The notes: generated by a model not told the origin, from the letters alone. DNA of 64,000 bases from Flavipsychrobacter sp. (GCA_017849575.1 JAFIGV010000025.1:1-64000), one strand, 5' to 3'. Positions 35,244 to 43,844 are shown, numbered from the stretch's first letter. Made by a program: numbers and translations.

Positions 35244-36635
35244 ATGATTAAAGTATATTTTGACTGGAATGTTATGGCGCAAATGAAAAATGGTCTGCAT
35301 CCTGAATTAAAAGAAATAGCCTTCCAAGATGACAATTTGTTTAAGCCATATTCGACTTCTCATATCAGCGACATATTCTCAAGTTTTAAAGAAAACGATA
35401 TACAAGGTGAATTAATAAACAGAGACTTGGATTTTATCAGCGAATTGACAAATGACACTTTTCTTTTTAATAATGGCAAAGACATAATAATAGATTTTGC
35501 ACCGCCAAGAGAATATTTCACTCAATTAGTAGAAGAAAAAGACCAATTTAAAGACATCAGTATTGATGGGCTCTTTAAACATTTGGAAGACGATGAATTG
35601 ACAAGAGACTTGGTTAAACCCTATCTGAATCTATTAAAAGCAATTCCATTAGACGACATATTTAAAGAAACATTTGAAAATCCCCAAAGTGCCGAACAAA
35701 TGGAAACATTGTTCCCAGGGTTAAAAGAAAATCCAACTATGGAAGGTTTTTTCCAAAGTTTTAGTGCAATGCTTAAGGGATTAAATGAAGATGAAAAATA
35801 TAAAGACTTAAGAAAAATTGTTCAAACAGGGCTTGGAATAAATAGAGATAAAATTTTTGATAATAAATCTCCTTACAGTTTAATACAAAGCCAGTATAAA
35901 CTATTAGGTCAAGACAAAGCCCAACAAGTAAGCAACGATAAAAATGCACCCAAATGGTTTAACGAAATTTCAAATGAATATATACTTCTGGACATGCATG
36001 GATATCAAGAAGATAATGTTAATGTGGTAAAAGGAAGAAAAGAAACATTTAAAAATACAACGGAAGACGCTTTTCATGCAGCTTTTGCTTCGACTTGTAA
36101 TTTTTATGTTATAAACGATGAGAAATCTTTTAAGAAGACAAAACAGGTTTATGAGAAACTTCAAATAAATACAATTGTTTTAAAACCTGATGAGTTTGTA
36201 AAATACTACAAAGACTATCTGGATTTTAAAGACCCAAGCCTCAACATAAGTATTCCATTTCAGCTTCTCCAAAATGGTGAGTTTTATGAAGAGAAACTTG
36301 AAAGTGGTGCTATGCTTAGAACATATTACTTCCCGTTTTTTATTTTTGGATTCTTTACTAAACTGATGCTTCTACTACCTGAAAATGAAGAACCCCCAAT
36401 TCTTTTACTGAGTAGAATTAAACCTACAAATGGCACTACATATATATTGGAAATTACAAAATTAGCTAAGGACATTACAAAAATATTAGGTAACGACATC
36501 GATGGCTTGGGCGACGTCAAAGAGGAAGAGTTCGCAAAAGATAATTGGGTAGGGCGTAGTTGGAAAATAGAAAATACGACTTTCAGACTTACTAATCTAA
36601 ACGGACACTTTCAACTTTATATAGACCATGAATAA
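35244..36635 (+). CDS. PIN-like domain protein (predicted RNase)
   Basis: 463 aa, strongly A/T-rich compared with core genes. The pattern fits a PIN nuclease with a long insert: Asp7 in VYFDWNV, PYSTSHISDIF (Asp43), TTEDAFHAAFAS (Glu274/Asp275) and YVINDEKSFKK (Asp292). The ~130-residue C-terminal extension is unrecognised. No antitoxin-like gene adjoins it. PIN-like proteins of this size occur in defence islands, and an Mrr gene lies 1.3 kb away. The stop codon is one base from an attC-like repeat, as expected for a cassette gene. Function is inference. Confidence 0.65.
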   Translation: MIKVYFDWNVMAQMKNGLHPELKEIAFQDDNLFKPYSTSHISDIFSSFKENDIQGELINRDLDFISELTNDTFLFNNGKDIIIDFAPPREYFTQLVEEKDQFKDISIDGLFKHLEDDELTRDLVKPYLNLLKAIPLDDIFKETFENPQSAEQMETLFPGLKENPTMEGFFQSFSAMLKGLNEDEKYKDLRKIVQTGLGINRDKIFDNKSPYSLIQSQYKLLGQDKAQQVSNDKNAPKWFNEISNEYILLDMHGYQEDNVNVVKGRKETFKNTTEDAFHAAFASTCNFYVINDEKSFKKTKQVYEKLQINTIVLKPDEFVKYYKDYLDFKDPSLNISIPFQLLQNGEFYEEKLESGAMLRTYYFPFFIFGFFTKLMLLLPENEEPPILLLSRIKPTNGTTYILEITKLAKDITKILGNDIDGLGDVKEEEFAKDNWVGRSWKIENTTFRLTNLNGHFQLYIDHE

Positions 36636-36839
36636 AGCCAGCAGGCAACAAAAGGTTTGCCGCAAGGCTGGCGGACGTAATAACAATCGGCAGTTGTAAT
36701 ACTATCAGCTAACATCGGGCTTGACCGAATTCTATTTGGCTTTTAGTTATTAACTTCATCATCAGTATTTTAATCGGCTTCAGTTGCCGGGCTGACACAG
36801 CAACAATTACAGCCCTGCGGCAAGCCTCGAAGGTTGGCT
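36632..36839 (+). repeat. attC-like long repeat, copy 1
   Basis: ~207 bp, aligned without gaps to copy 2 (offset 1050) at about 90% identity. Left arm AGCCA...TTGCCGCAAGGCTG (36636-36669) pairs with right arm CAGCCCTGCGGCAA...TGGCT (36810-36839): outer 5 bp and inner ~14 bp (one mismatch), separated by unpaired spacers of 16 and 11 bases. It ends with GTTGGCT. It directly follows the PIN-like stop codon. Confidence 0.65.
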
Positions 36840-36909
36840 GCAAGCTTTGGTGACATTCTAAAAAACTTTTGACAATTAAATTCTGCTGACATTTTAAATA
36901 ACAACCCAT

Positions 36910-36957
36910 CTCGTCCTCGTTTGCAACGAGGATGGTCCGGTTCGCGTTTGCAACGCG
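36910..36957. repeat. REP-like hairpins upstream of RayT 2
   Basis: 25-bp element 36910-36934 (hairpin TCCTCGTTTGCAACGAGGA) followed by a second hairpin CGCGTTTGCAACGCG (36943-36957). The 25-bp element is repeated exactly, inverted, at 37571-37595. Confidence 0.8.
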
Positions 36958-36983
36958 CGTAAACAGTTCTTATCTTAGTCTTT

Positions 36984-37535
36984 ATGTCCGGCGACAGATA
37001 CTTCATCACAGACCAGCATGCGATATACTTTCTCACCTTCACCGTAGTTGATTGGATAGACGTCTTCACCCGCCCGGATTACAAGCTGATCATCACCGAC
37101 GCTTTGAACTATTGCGCCAGCCACAAAGCACTCGAAATCTTTGCATGGGTATTGATGACGAATCATCTGCACCTGATAGCGCGTTCGCATCCGCCCTTCC
37201 GAATGTCAGACGTGATTCGCGATTTCAAAAAATTCACCTCCAAGAAGCTCGTGGCGGCTATTGGTGAACTGCCGGAAAGCAGAAGAGAATGGTTGTTACA
37301 CAAGTTTGAATATCACGCAAAAGCAACAGGCAGAGCTAAAGACTTCAAATTGTGGCGGGATGACAATCATGCAGTGCAAGTGGAGGGCAGCATGTTACAA
37401 CAGAAAATTGAGTACATCCACAACAATCCGGTGAGGGCAATGATTGTTTCCACAGCAGAAGAGTATTTGTTTAGTAGCGCCAGTGTGTATGCAGGCAGCA
37501 AGAAGGTGATGGTTCAAACCACTGTGCTATGGTAA
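36984..37535 (+). mobile_element. REP-associated tyrosine transposase (RayT/Y1_Tnp), copy 2
   Basis: 183 aa. HUH motif VLMTNHLHLIA (His61, His63), catalytic Tyr144 in KIEYIHNNPVRAM, and ESRREWLLHKF upstream. Clearly homologous to copy 1 but diverged, and flanked by a different palindrome family, as expected if each RayT recognises its own REP. An exact 25-bp inverted repeat brackets it, and two attC-like repeats bracket that. The gene is intact. Confidence 0.9.
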
Positions 37536-37545
37536 TGGTGTTTAC

Positions 37546-37595
37546 TTGCGTCGCAGACGCAATGCCACTTCATCCTCGTTGCAAACGAGGACGAG
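37546..37595. repeat. REP-like hairpins downstream of RayT 2
   Basis: TTGCGT-CGCAG-ACGCAA (37546-37562), then the 25-bp element 37571-37595, the exact reverse complement of 36910-36934. Confidence 0.8.
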
Positions 37596-37681
37596 TAGGA
37601 TGCTTAACATTTTAGGATATTTAGACAGCCTTACATATAATGCTGGAACAAACAGCTTTCAAGATTAAGAATAACAAATCC

Positions 37682-37889
37682 ATAAGCCCAGCCGGTAACA
37701 AAAGGTTTGCCTCAAGGCTGGCGGACGGAATAACAATCGTCAGTTGTACTACTATCAGCTAATATAGGGCTTGACCGAATTCTATTTGGCTTTTAGTTGT
37801 TAACTTCAGCTTCAGTTTTTTAATCGGCTTCAGTTGCCGGGCTGACACAGCAACAATTCCAGCCCTGCGGCAAGCCCCGAACGTTGGGC
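37682..37889 (+). repeat. attC-like long repeat, copy 2
   Basis: Second copy of the 207-bp repeat. Left arm GCCCA...TTGCCTCAAGGCTGG (37686-37721) pairs with right arm CCAGCCCTGCGGCAA...TGGGC (37859-37889). It ends GAACGTTGGGC, where GTTGGGC fits the integron core GTTRRRY. Compared with copy 1, the outer pairs changed on both arms (A:T to G:C, G:C to C:G). It ends 37 bp before the Mrr start. Confidence 0.65.
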
Positions 37890-37925
37890 ATCACCTTTGA
37901 CCGACACCAGAACTGACAAATCATT

Positions 37926-38840
37926 ATGACAATACCAGATTTTCAAAGCCTCATGCTTCCTTTCCTGACCTTTGTGGCTGACGGAAAAGAGCATACAACA
38001 AAGGAGGCATTAAACTACTTAGCTAACCAATTTCATTTAACTGAAGAACAATTGCAGGAAATGTTGCCGAGTAGAAATCAAACCGTTTTTTATAATCGGG
38101 TGACATGGGCAAAGGCTCATTTGAAAATGGCTGCTCTTATTGAAAACCTCAAACGTGGGGGTTTCAGAATTACCGCTAACGGACTTGATGTATTAAAACA
38201 AAAACCTTCTACTATCAATCTGAAATTTTTACGACAACTTCCAGAATACATAGAGACAGCAGAAGGTTGGAAAAGCAGTGCAACAGAGACGGCAATTAGT
38301 GACATGGAAAGCGCCGAAGCAAAAACACCAGAAGAAGTATTAGAAACTGGTTATTTAAATATCCGACGGACTTTAGCACAGGACTTGCTATCAAAAATAA
38401 AAGCTTGTAGTCCGTTGTTCTTTGAAAACTTGGTAGTTGAGCTGCTTGTAAAAATGGGATATGGTGGTTCATTAAAAGACGCAGGGAAAGCAATCGGCAA
38501 AAGCGGTGACGAAGGAATTGACGGAATAATTAAGGAAGACAAACTTGGGCTTGACGTAATTTATGTTCAGGCAAAACGCTGGGAAGGAAGTGTTGGCAGA
38601 CCCGAAATTCAAAAGTTTGTTGGCGCATTAGCAGGACAAGGAGCAAAAAAGGGAATTTTCATCACGACCTCACGTTATACACCTGATGCTGCTTCTTATG
38701 TACCACGGAACGAAACAAAAATTGTTCTAATTGACGGCGAGCAATTAGCCCAACTTATGATTGACTACAATCTTGGCGTGACAACACAAATCACATACGA
38801 GATTAAGAAAATGGACACGGACTACTTTGACGCAGAATAA
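37926..38840 (+). CDS. mrr: Mrr-type restriction endonuclease
   Basis: 304 aa. Typical two-domain Mrr: an N-terminal winged-helix domain (about 1-95, with TTKEALNYLANQFHLTEE and NRVTWAKAHLKMAALIE) and a C-terminal PD-(D/E)xK nuclease domain (about 160-290) with GIDGII (Asp199) and VIYVQAKRW (Gln215, Lys217, the Mrr QxK variant). It is a type IV enzyme that cuts methylated foreign DNA. No methyltransferase is nearby, as expected for type IV. It is the last gene of island 2, directly after attC-like copy 2. Confidence 0.9.
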   Translation: MTIPDFQSLMLPFLTFVADGKEHTTKEALNYLANQFHLTEEQLQEMLPSRNQTVFYNRVTWAKAHLKMAALIENLKRGGFRITANGLDVLKQKPSTINLKFLRQLPEYIETAEGWKSSATETAISDMESAEAKTPEEVLETGYLNIRRTLAQDLLSKIKACSPLFFENLVVELLVKMGYGGSLKDAGKAIGKSGDEGIDGIIKEDKLGLDVIYVQAKRWEGSVGRPEIQKFVGALAGQGAKKGIFITTSRYTPDAASYVPRNETKIVLIDGEQLAQLMIDYNLGVTTQITYEIKKMDTDYFDAE

Positions 38841-38852
38841 GGCAACCCCACT

Positions 38853-38918
38853 GGTTTAAGTCTTGCGCAGCAGACTTAAACCCAAAATAAAGCAGGTCTC
38901 TGACCGGCAAGCAGATAG
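38853..38918 (+). repeat. 67-bp palindromic repeat, forward copy
   Basis: 30-bp palindrome 38853-38882 (starts GGTTTAAGTCTTGCGCAG), then CAAAATAAAGCAGGTC-TCT-GACCGGCAAGCAGATAG. The same unit lies inverted at 44069-44135; the 30-bp part is identical. No gene in 38841-39080. Confidence 0.8.
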
Positions 38919-39080
38919 CTAAGCCAGCTGGTCCGATGCTCATGCTTTCAAAAGGGTCTGCGAACAGCCAAGGTTTAAGTTACGAATTTGCGTTCTGATG
39001 CGGGAGAGTCTAGCACATTCCAAAAATCAAACTACTTGCTACAAGTAACTTCACGATGAGCAAATGCACAAATCAACAGT

Positions 39081-39539
39081 TCACAAACGCACTTCTTCCG
39101 GCACAAAAAGGCTCACATTGCCTTTGTTGCGAATTACATCGCGTACCAGTGTGGAAGATATGGTGGAATACTCGGGCGAGCAGGTAAGAAAAAGGGTTTC
39201 AATATCGGGCGCGAGCATACGGTTCATATCGGCAATTGCCTTTTCGTATTCAAAATCGCTAACATAGCGTATGCCGCGAAGAATATATTGCGCTCCGATC
39301 TGGCGACAAAAATCAACGGTCAGTCCGGTGTACCCCACCGCTTCTATCCGGGTGTCGTTTCTAAAAATTTCTTTTACCCAATTGCAGCGCTGCTCTACCG
39401 AAAACATGGGCTCTTTGGAGGAATTGATACCGATGCCGATGATCAGTTTGTCGAATAATGAAACGGCGCGCTTCATTACATCCACATGCCCTCTGGTAAT
39501 GGGATCGAAGGTGCCTGGAAACAAACAAATTCGTTGCAT
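39081..39539 (-). CDS. coaD: pantetheine-phosphate adenylyltransferase
   Basis: 152 aa; makes dephospho-CoA from 4'-phosphopantetheine and ATP. Nucleotidyltransferase motif PGTFDPITRGH at residues 8-18 and YSTISSTLVRDV near the C terminus. Normal length. It follows rsmD with a 3-bp gap, the usual rsmD-coaD pairing. Confidence 0.95.
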   Translation of the reverse strand: MQRICLFPGTFDPITRGHVDVMKRAVSLFDKLIIGIGINSSKEPMFSVEQRCNWVKEIFRNDTRIEAVGYTGLTVDFCRQIGAQYILRGIRYVSDFEYEKAIADMNRMLAPDIETLFLTCSPEYSTISSTLVRDVIRNKGNVSLFVPEEVRL

Positions 39540-39542
39540 CGT

Positions 39543-40088
39543 TTATACGCTTGGTTGTACAAAGAAACTAAAAACCGTAGTGCCGTAGTTTTTCATCCGC
39601 TGAAAATGAGGGTGCTGCTGATAATCGTTGCGCGGGGTATGCTCCAGCACAAAAACGCCATTGGGTTTCAGCATTGCCTTTTCAAAGACAAGCAGCGGAA
39701 GATCATCAATATTCTGGAGTGCATAGGGCGGTCCTGCAAAAATAAAGTCATACTGATCGCGGCTCTGTTTCATAAACCTGAACACATCGCCTTTGATGAT
39801 GTGCATCTTATCCTCTATACCTAATGTCTGAGCGGTCTTTTTAATAAACTGAATACTTACCGCATCGCGTTCAATCAAGGTAAGTTCCGCTGCTCCGCGG
39901 CTTGCCAGCTCGTAGCTGATGCTGCCTGTGCCACCGAAGATATCGCAGGTCTTGATGCCCTCAAGGTCCATCATATTTTCGAGGGTATTGAACAGACCTT
40001 CTTTAGCCACATCGGTAGTGGGTCGCGCAGGAATACCAGATGGCGGATTGAACCTTCTGCCACTAAACTCACCGCCTACAATGCGCAT
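39543..40088 (-). CDS. rsmD: 16S rRNA (guanine966-N2)-methyltransferase
   Basis: 181 aa; methylates G966 of 16S rRNA. Start MRIVGGEFSGRRF (40088) matches the family N terminus. SAM-binding CDIFGGTGSISYELASRGAAE; motif IV reads DFIFAGPPYAL, with AGPPY in place of the usual DPPY. Upstream it overlaps the DUF3822 gene by 13 bp, so three genes (DUF3822, rsmD, coaD) form one operon. Confidence 0.92.
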   Translation of the reverse strand: MRIVGGEFSGRRFNPPSGIPARPTTDVAKEGLFNTLENMMDLEGIKTCDIFGGTGSISYELASRGAAELTLIERDAVSIQFIKKTAQTLGIEDKMHIIKGDVFRFMKQSRDQYDFIFAGPPYALQNIDDLPLLVFEKAMLKPNGVFVLEHTPRNDYQQHPHFQRMKNYGTTVFSFFVQPSV

Positions 40089-40918
40089 GCGTACAACTGT
40101 TGTAGTAAACTTACTGCTCCGGCCCACTGCCTGCTGTTGGCTGCGGCACCTACCTCCGTCTCGCGGATGTTAGGAAAATACTGCGACACGTCGTGGAGCA
40201 CAGGATTGAGGCCTCTGTAGGCCACGGTAAACTGAATATCGAGCGAGTCGGCATCAACCCTCAGTTGCTTGCACATAAGCTTCAACCTATAGGCAATGTC
40301 TTCTCCGGATTCATACTCGAACACCTGATGCCAGTGCAGCAGACGGTTTTTGTAGAGGGTTGCATAAACATGCTCCTGCGTGAGGGCGCATTGCAAGGCA
40401 CTTTCGGACTTATAAGGTTTGTAAAACTGGTAGGTAGCAAGCGGCAGCAATTTTGAATTGATAAAATAGCGACCCACAAGGCTCTTCATCGTGCCGGGAT
40501 AGGCATACATATATTTCGCCTTATCCTCATGCAGCCGGTGTACCGAAAGCACTTCATTCCCTTCTACAAAATAGGTTTTGTTCAGCCATTTCACGGCCTC
40601 TGCCTCATCATACAGCGGCTCAGGAATGACCATATACTTTTCGCTGGCTACAAAGGTAGCGATCACGTTTTCCGGACGCTGCAGCAACGGTTCGTCAATA
40701 AAGCGGTGTTCGTAAAAGTCAAGAATCCAGGTAGGTAGTGTGCGGCTATAATCGCCGTACCGTATCATCAACAGATCGCCATGTTCACTAAAACCCGCCA
40801 CCATCAGACCCCGATGCAACAACACACAAATCACCTTCGCAACCTGGTTCATCAAAGTATCACCCTCATGCACATTGTAGGCATGGTAGTTAATCGCACT
40901 GTTAGAAATCTCCGACAT
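40076..40918 (-). CDS. DUF3822 family protein
   Basis: 280 aa, Bacteroidota-specific family that regularly precedes rsmD-coaD. Its fold recalls an actin/RNase H-like ATPase half; no reaction is known. Conserved-looking features: LHRGLMVAGFSEHGDLLMIRYG near the N terminus, and CALTQEHVYATLYKNRLLHWHQVFEYESGEDIAYRL. ATG 40918 (MSEISNS) is chosen over a GTG three codons upstream. Confidence 0.82.
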   Translation of the reverse strand: MSEISNSAINYHAYNVHEGDTLMNQVAKVICVLLHRGLMVAGFSEHGDLLMIRYGDYSRTLPTWILDFYEHRFIDEPLLQRPENVIATFVASEKYMVIPEPLYDEAEAVKWLNKTYFVEGNEVLSVHRLHEDKAKYMYAYPGTMKSLVGRYFINSKLLPLATYQFYKPYKSESALQCALTQEHVYATLYKNRLLHWHQVFEYESGEDIAYRLKLMCKQLRVDADSLDIQFTVAYRGLNPVLHDVSQYFPNIRETEVGAAANSRQWAGAVSLLQQLYACAL

Positions 40919-40939
40919 AGAAACCACACAATTATAGAA

Positions 40940-40947
40940 TAAATTTG
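40940..40947 (+). promoter_or_regulatory. -7 element TAAATTTG
   Basis: TAAATTTG in the 92-bp divergent gap, facing the MATE gene (GTG start 41011). Confidence 0.45.
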
Positions 40948-41010
40948 CGAGAATCAGGGTATGCAGTGAGTGATATCAGGCATTCGATACCATCCTGAGT
41001 CATCATTTCT

Positions 41011-42342
41011 GTGCAAGTCTCTACTAACCATAAGCATATTCTCCGGCTGGCCCTGCCCATTTCGCTGTCGCTAGCCATACCGCAGATCAGCTTTCTGGCC
41101 AACACGGCCTTCCTTGGCCGATACGGCGAGCGAGAACTGGGCGTCAATGGCGTAGCAGGCATTTTCTATCTCACTTTGTCTATGATTGGCTACGGCCTGG
41201 CCAGCGGTGTGCAGATACAACTGGCGCGGCGGGAAGGCGAACACGACCAGGACGGGTTGACGCGCACTTTTGCCAATGGTATTTTACTCTCTTTGCTCGG
41301 CTCCTTGTTGCTCATGCTGCTTTCTTTGTTGCTTGTGCCGCTCATCTTCGGGCTGGGACTTAGAGATGCGGGCAATTCTGTGATGAGCATCGATTATATT
41401 TTTGTCCGGGTATGGGGTCTTCCCTTTCTGCTGCTGGCGCAACAGGCCAGTGCTTTCTTCATCGCCACGCACCGGTCCCGCTTTCTGATATACGGTTCTC
41501 TGGCGGCTACGCTTACGAATATTCTATTTGACTACCTTCTCATTTTCGGCCATCTGGGTTTTCCGGAGATGGGACTTGCCGGCGCTGCCGTGGCATCGAT
41601 ACTCGGCGAGGCGGCCAATTGTATCGTGATGGCCGGCAGCTTTTATGTCAAAAAATTCCAACGTCTTTACCCCATTCGTCAGCATTTGCATTTTGACAAC
41701 AAACGCTCAGCCCGGTCGCTGAAAGTGTCTGCACCGCTGATCGTGCAGTTTCTATTCAGTATAGGCGGCTGGCAGGTATTTTACATCTTTGTAGAACATC
41801 TGGGCACACGCGAGTTAGCCGCATCACAGATTCTGCGTAGCATCTTTGGCATCGTAGGCACGGGCACCTGGGCTCTTGCCGCTACCTGCAACACTATGGT
41901 GAGCAACATCATCGGACAGGGCCGGCAGGAGCAGGTGCTGAACCTCACGAAAAAAGTGGCCCGGCTGAGCCTGATCTATGCTTGCTGTACCTCGCTGCTA
42001 CTCATCGTTTTTTCCGATCAGTTTTTGTCGCTGTATCGGGATGACCCCGCGCTGATAGCCTTTGCCCGGCCCAGTCTCGTCGTCATCGTCATTGCCTCTT
42101 TGTTCATGGCGTTGTCCACCGTGGCATTCAATGCTGTGGTAGGCACGGGCAATACGGTCATCAATCTCAGTATCGAAATATCCTCCGTGCTTATTTACCT
42201 CATTTACTGCTACGTAGTAATTGAGCGCCTTCGCTTGCCGCTGGCATGGGCCTGGGGATCCGAGTTTGTGTATTGGACCGTTTTACTGGCTTGCTCGGCA
42301 GTGTATTTGCGCAGCGGAAAATGGAAAGGCAAAGTGATCTGA
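41011..42342 (+). CDS. MATE family efflux transporter
   Basis: 443 aa with 12 hydrophobic helices in two homologous halves. The MatE domain begins ILRLALPISLSLAIPQISFLANTAFLG and repeats at SAPLIVQFLFSIGGWQVFYIFVEHLG...; GMGLAGAAVASILGE-type loops are present (EMGLAGAAVASILGE). Exports cationic drugs or metabolites with Na+ or H+. Only a GTG start (41011) is available after the in-frame TGA at 40996. Confidence 0.9.
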   Translation: MQVSTNHKHILRLALPISLSLAIPQISFLANTAFLGRYGERELGVNGVAGIFYLTLSMIGYGLASGVQIQLARREGEHDQDGLTRTFANGILLSLLGSLLLMLLSLLLVPLIFGLGLRDAGNSVMSIDYIFVRVWGLPFLLLAQQASAFFIATHRSRFLIYGSLAATLTNILFDYLLIFGHLGFPEMGLAGAAVASILGEAANCIVMAGSFYVKKFQRLYPIRQHLHFDNKRSARSLKVSAPLIVQFLFSIGGWQVFYIFVEHLGTRELAASQILRSIFGIVGTGTWALAATCNTMVSNIIGQGRQEQVLNLTKKVARLSLIYACCTSLLLIVFSDQFLSLYRDDPALIAFARPSLVVIVIASLFMALSTVAFNAVVGTGNTVINLSIEISSVLIYLIYCYVVIERLRLPLAWAWGSEFVYWTVLLACSAVYLRSGKWKGKVI

Positions 42343-42356
42343 AACCGTAAAAAACT

Positions 42357-42689
42357 TCAGGCTGCCGCCTGCTCTACTATCTCCTCCATGTTGATGCCAT
42401 TGTGGCTTTCGTCGTAAACACACTCGCCGTCTTTGATGAGCAATACCTGCGGCGATTCATGATAGACCTGAAACATTTCGGCAATTTTGTTAGATACCGA
42501 GCGGTAGCGTATCAGGTCGAGGTAGTAAAATGTTATGCCCTCAGGTGCTGTGCTGCGTTCAAGGCGGTTGAGTGCCATTGCCGAAATGGAGCACCGGGTG
42601 CTGTGCTTGAAGATCACTACCGGCTGGTGTCGGCTTTGTTCTATGATCTGCTGCAATTGTGTTTCGTCTGTAAGCTGTTCCCAATTCAT
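42357..42689 (-). CDS. ytxJ: bacillithiol system redox-active protein YtxJ
   Basis: 110 aa thioredoxin-like monothiol protein. Start MNWEQLTDETQLQ (42689). The motif FKHSTRCSISAMALNRLE carries the single active Cys (TRCS), and SPQVLLIKDGECVYDESH the cis-Pro region. It is predicted to debacillithiolate proteins. A TAnnTTTG box is six bases upstream. Confidence 0.9.
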   Translation of the reverse strand: MNWEQLTDETQLQQIIEQSRHQPVVIFKHSTRCSISAMALNRLERSTAPEGITFYYLDLIRYRSVSNKIAEMFQVYHESPQVLLIKDGECVYDESHNGINMEEIVEQAAA

Positions 42690-42695
42690 AAGTTG

Positions 42696-42703
42696 CAAAA
42701 TTA
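42696..42703 (-). promoter_or_regulatory. -7 element TAATTTTG of ytxJ
   Basis: Minus-strand TAATTTTG at 42703-42696; ATG at 42689. Confidence 0.55.
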
Positions 42704-42809
42704 CGTGGGCAAAATTTCGTGCCGCGGTGATCTTAAGCACCTTGCAACCGCCAGTTCTTTGCGCTTTGTGACAAATGGCTTTATTTTCGCCTTAAAACCT
42801 GCGTAGTTT

Positions 42810-43694
42810 ATGAAACATGCATATATATTTCCCGGCCAGGGGGCGCAATTTTCGGGCATGGGCAAAGCACTTTACGAAACCAACAGCCTTGCCAAAGAAT
42901 ATTTTGAACAAGCCAATGAGTTGCTGGGCTTCCGGATCACCGATACCATGTTTGGTGGCACGGACGAGGATTTGAAACAAACCCGGGTGACCCAACCCGC
43001 CGTGTTCCTTCATTCTGTTATCCTTTTTGAAACCACGCCGGGCCTGAAGCCAGACATGGTTGCCGGGCATTCTCTGGGAGAGTTTAGTGCATTGGTGGCC
43101 AACCGCGTGCTTAGCTTCGAAGACGGATTGAAGCTGGTGGCCCGGCGCGCTGCGGCTATGCAGAAAGCCTGCGAGATCAACCCTTCTACCATGGCTGCGG
43201 TACTCGGCCTCGAAGATGCGGTGATCGAAGAAGTGCTGGCAGGGATACAAGACGAAGTGGTAGTGGCGGCGAACTATAACAGTCCGGGCCAACTCGTCAT
43301 CAGCGGAAGCACGGCCGGAATACAGACGGCCTGTGAAAAACTAAAAGCGGCCGGGGCCAAACGTGCCCTGGTACTACAGGTAGGCGGGGCTTTCCATTCG
43401 CCGCTGATGGCACCAGCCAAAGACGAACTGCAGGAGGCCATCATGGCTACCCATTTCAACAACCCTACCTGTCCGGTATATCAAAACGTAGATGCACATC
43501 CCTACATTGACCCGGGAATGATCAAACAAAATCTGATCAACCAACTTACGGCACCGGTGCGCTGGACACAAACCATTCAGAAGATGGTGGAAAACGGGGC
43601 AACACATTTTACAGAAGTAGGTCCCGGCAACGTGCTGCAGGGCCTGGTAAAGAAAATTTCCAAAGACGTAAATACGGATGGCATCAGTCAATAA
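42810..43694 (+). CDS. fabD: malonyl-CoA:ACP transacylase
   Basis: 294 aa; loads malonyl groups on ACP for fatty acid synthesis. FPGQGAQFSGMG at the N terminus, catalytic Ser88 in VAGHSLGEFSAL, His196 in GGAFHSPLMAPA, and QLTAPVRW near the C terminus. No other fab genes adjoin it. A terminator follows. Confidence 0.95.
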   Translation: MKHAYIFPGQGAQFSGMGKALYETNSLAKEYFEQANELLGFRITDTMFGGTDEDLKQTRVTQPAVFLHSVILFETTPGLKPDMVAGHSLGEFSALVANRVLSFEDGLKLVARRAAAMQKACEINPSTMAAVLGLEDAVIEEVLAGIQDEVVVAANYNSPGQLVISGSTAGIQTACEKLKAAGAKRALVLQVGGAFHSPLMAPAKDELQEAIMATHFNNPTCPVYQNVDAHPYIDPGMIKQNLINQLTAPVRWTQTIQKMVENGATHFTEVGPGNVLQGLVKKISKDVNTDGISQ

Positions 43695-43771
43695 GCCGCA
43701 ATACACTACTATTGATCGTAACGAGTTGGTAAAAAAAGACCAGAATTAAAACGATGATCTGATCAAAAAGC

Positions 43772-43796
43772 AGCCCGGACCCACCGGGCTTTTTTT
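43772..43796 (+). terminator. rho-independent terminator after fabD
   Basis: AGCCCGG (43772-43778), five-base loop, CCGGGCT (43784-43790), then six T. Confidence 0.88.
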
Positions 43797-43844
43797 GTGC
43801 GCGGTAGGGAAGGAAGCTTTGCAAAAACCTGTTTATGTTATCTG

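Noticed and set aside
36632-37889. Direct repeats read as ends of a composite transposon or long terminal repeats
   Set aside because: No transposase other than RayT lies between them, the ends lack target-site duplications I can see, and the repeats fold and covary internally, which fits attC better.
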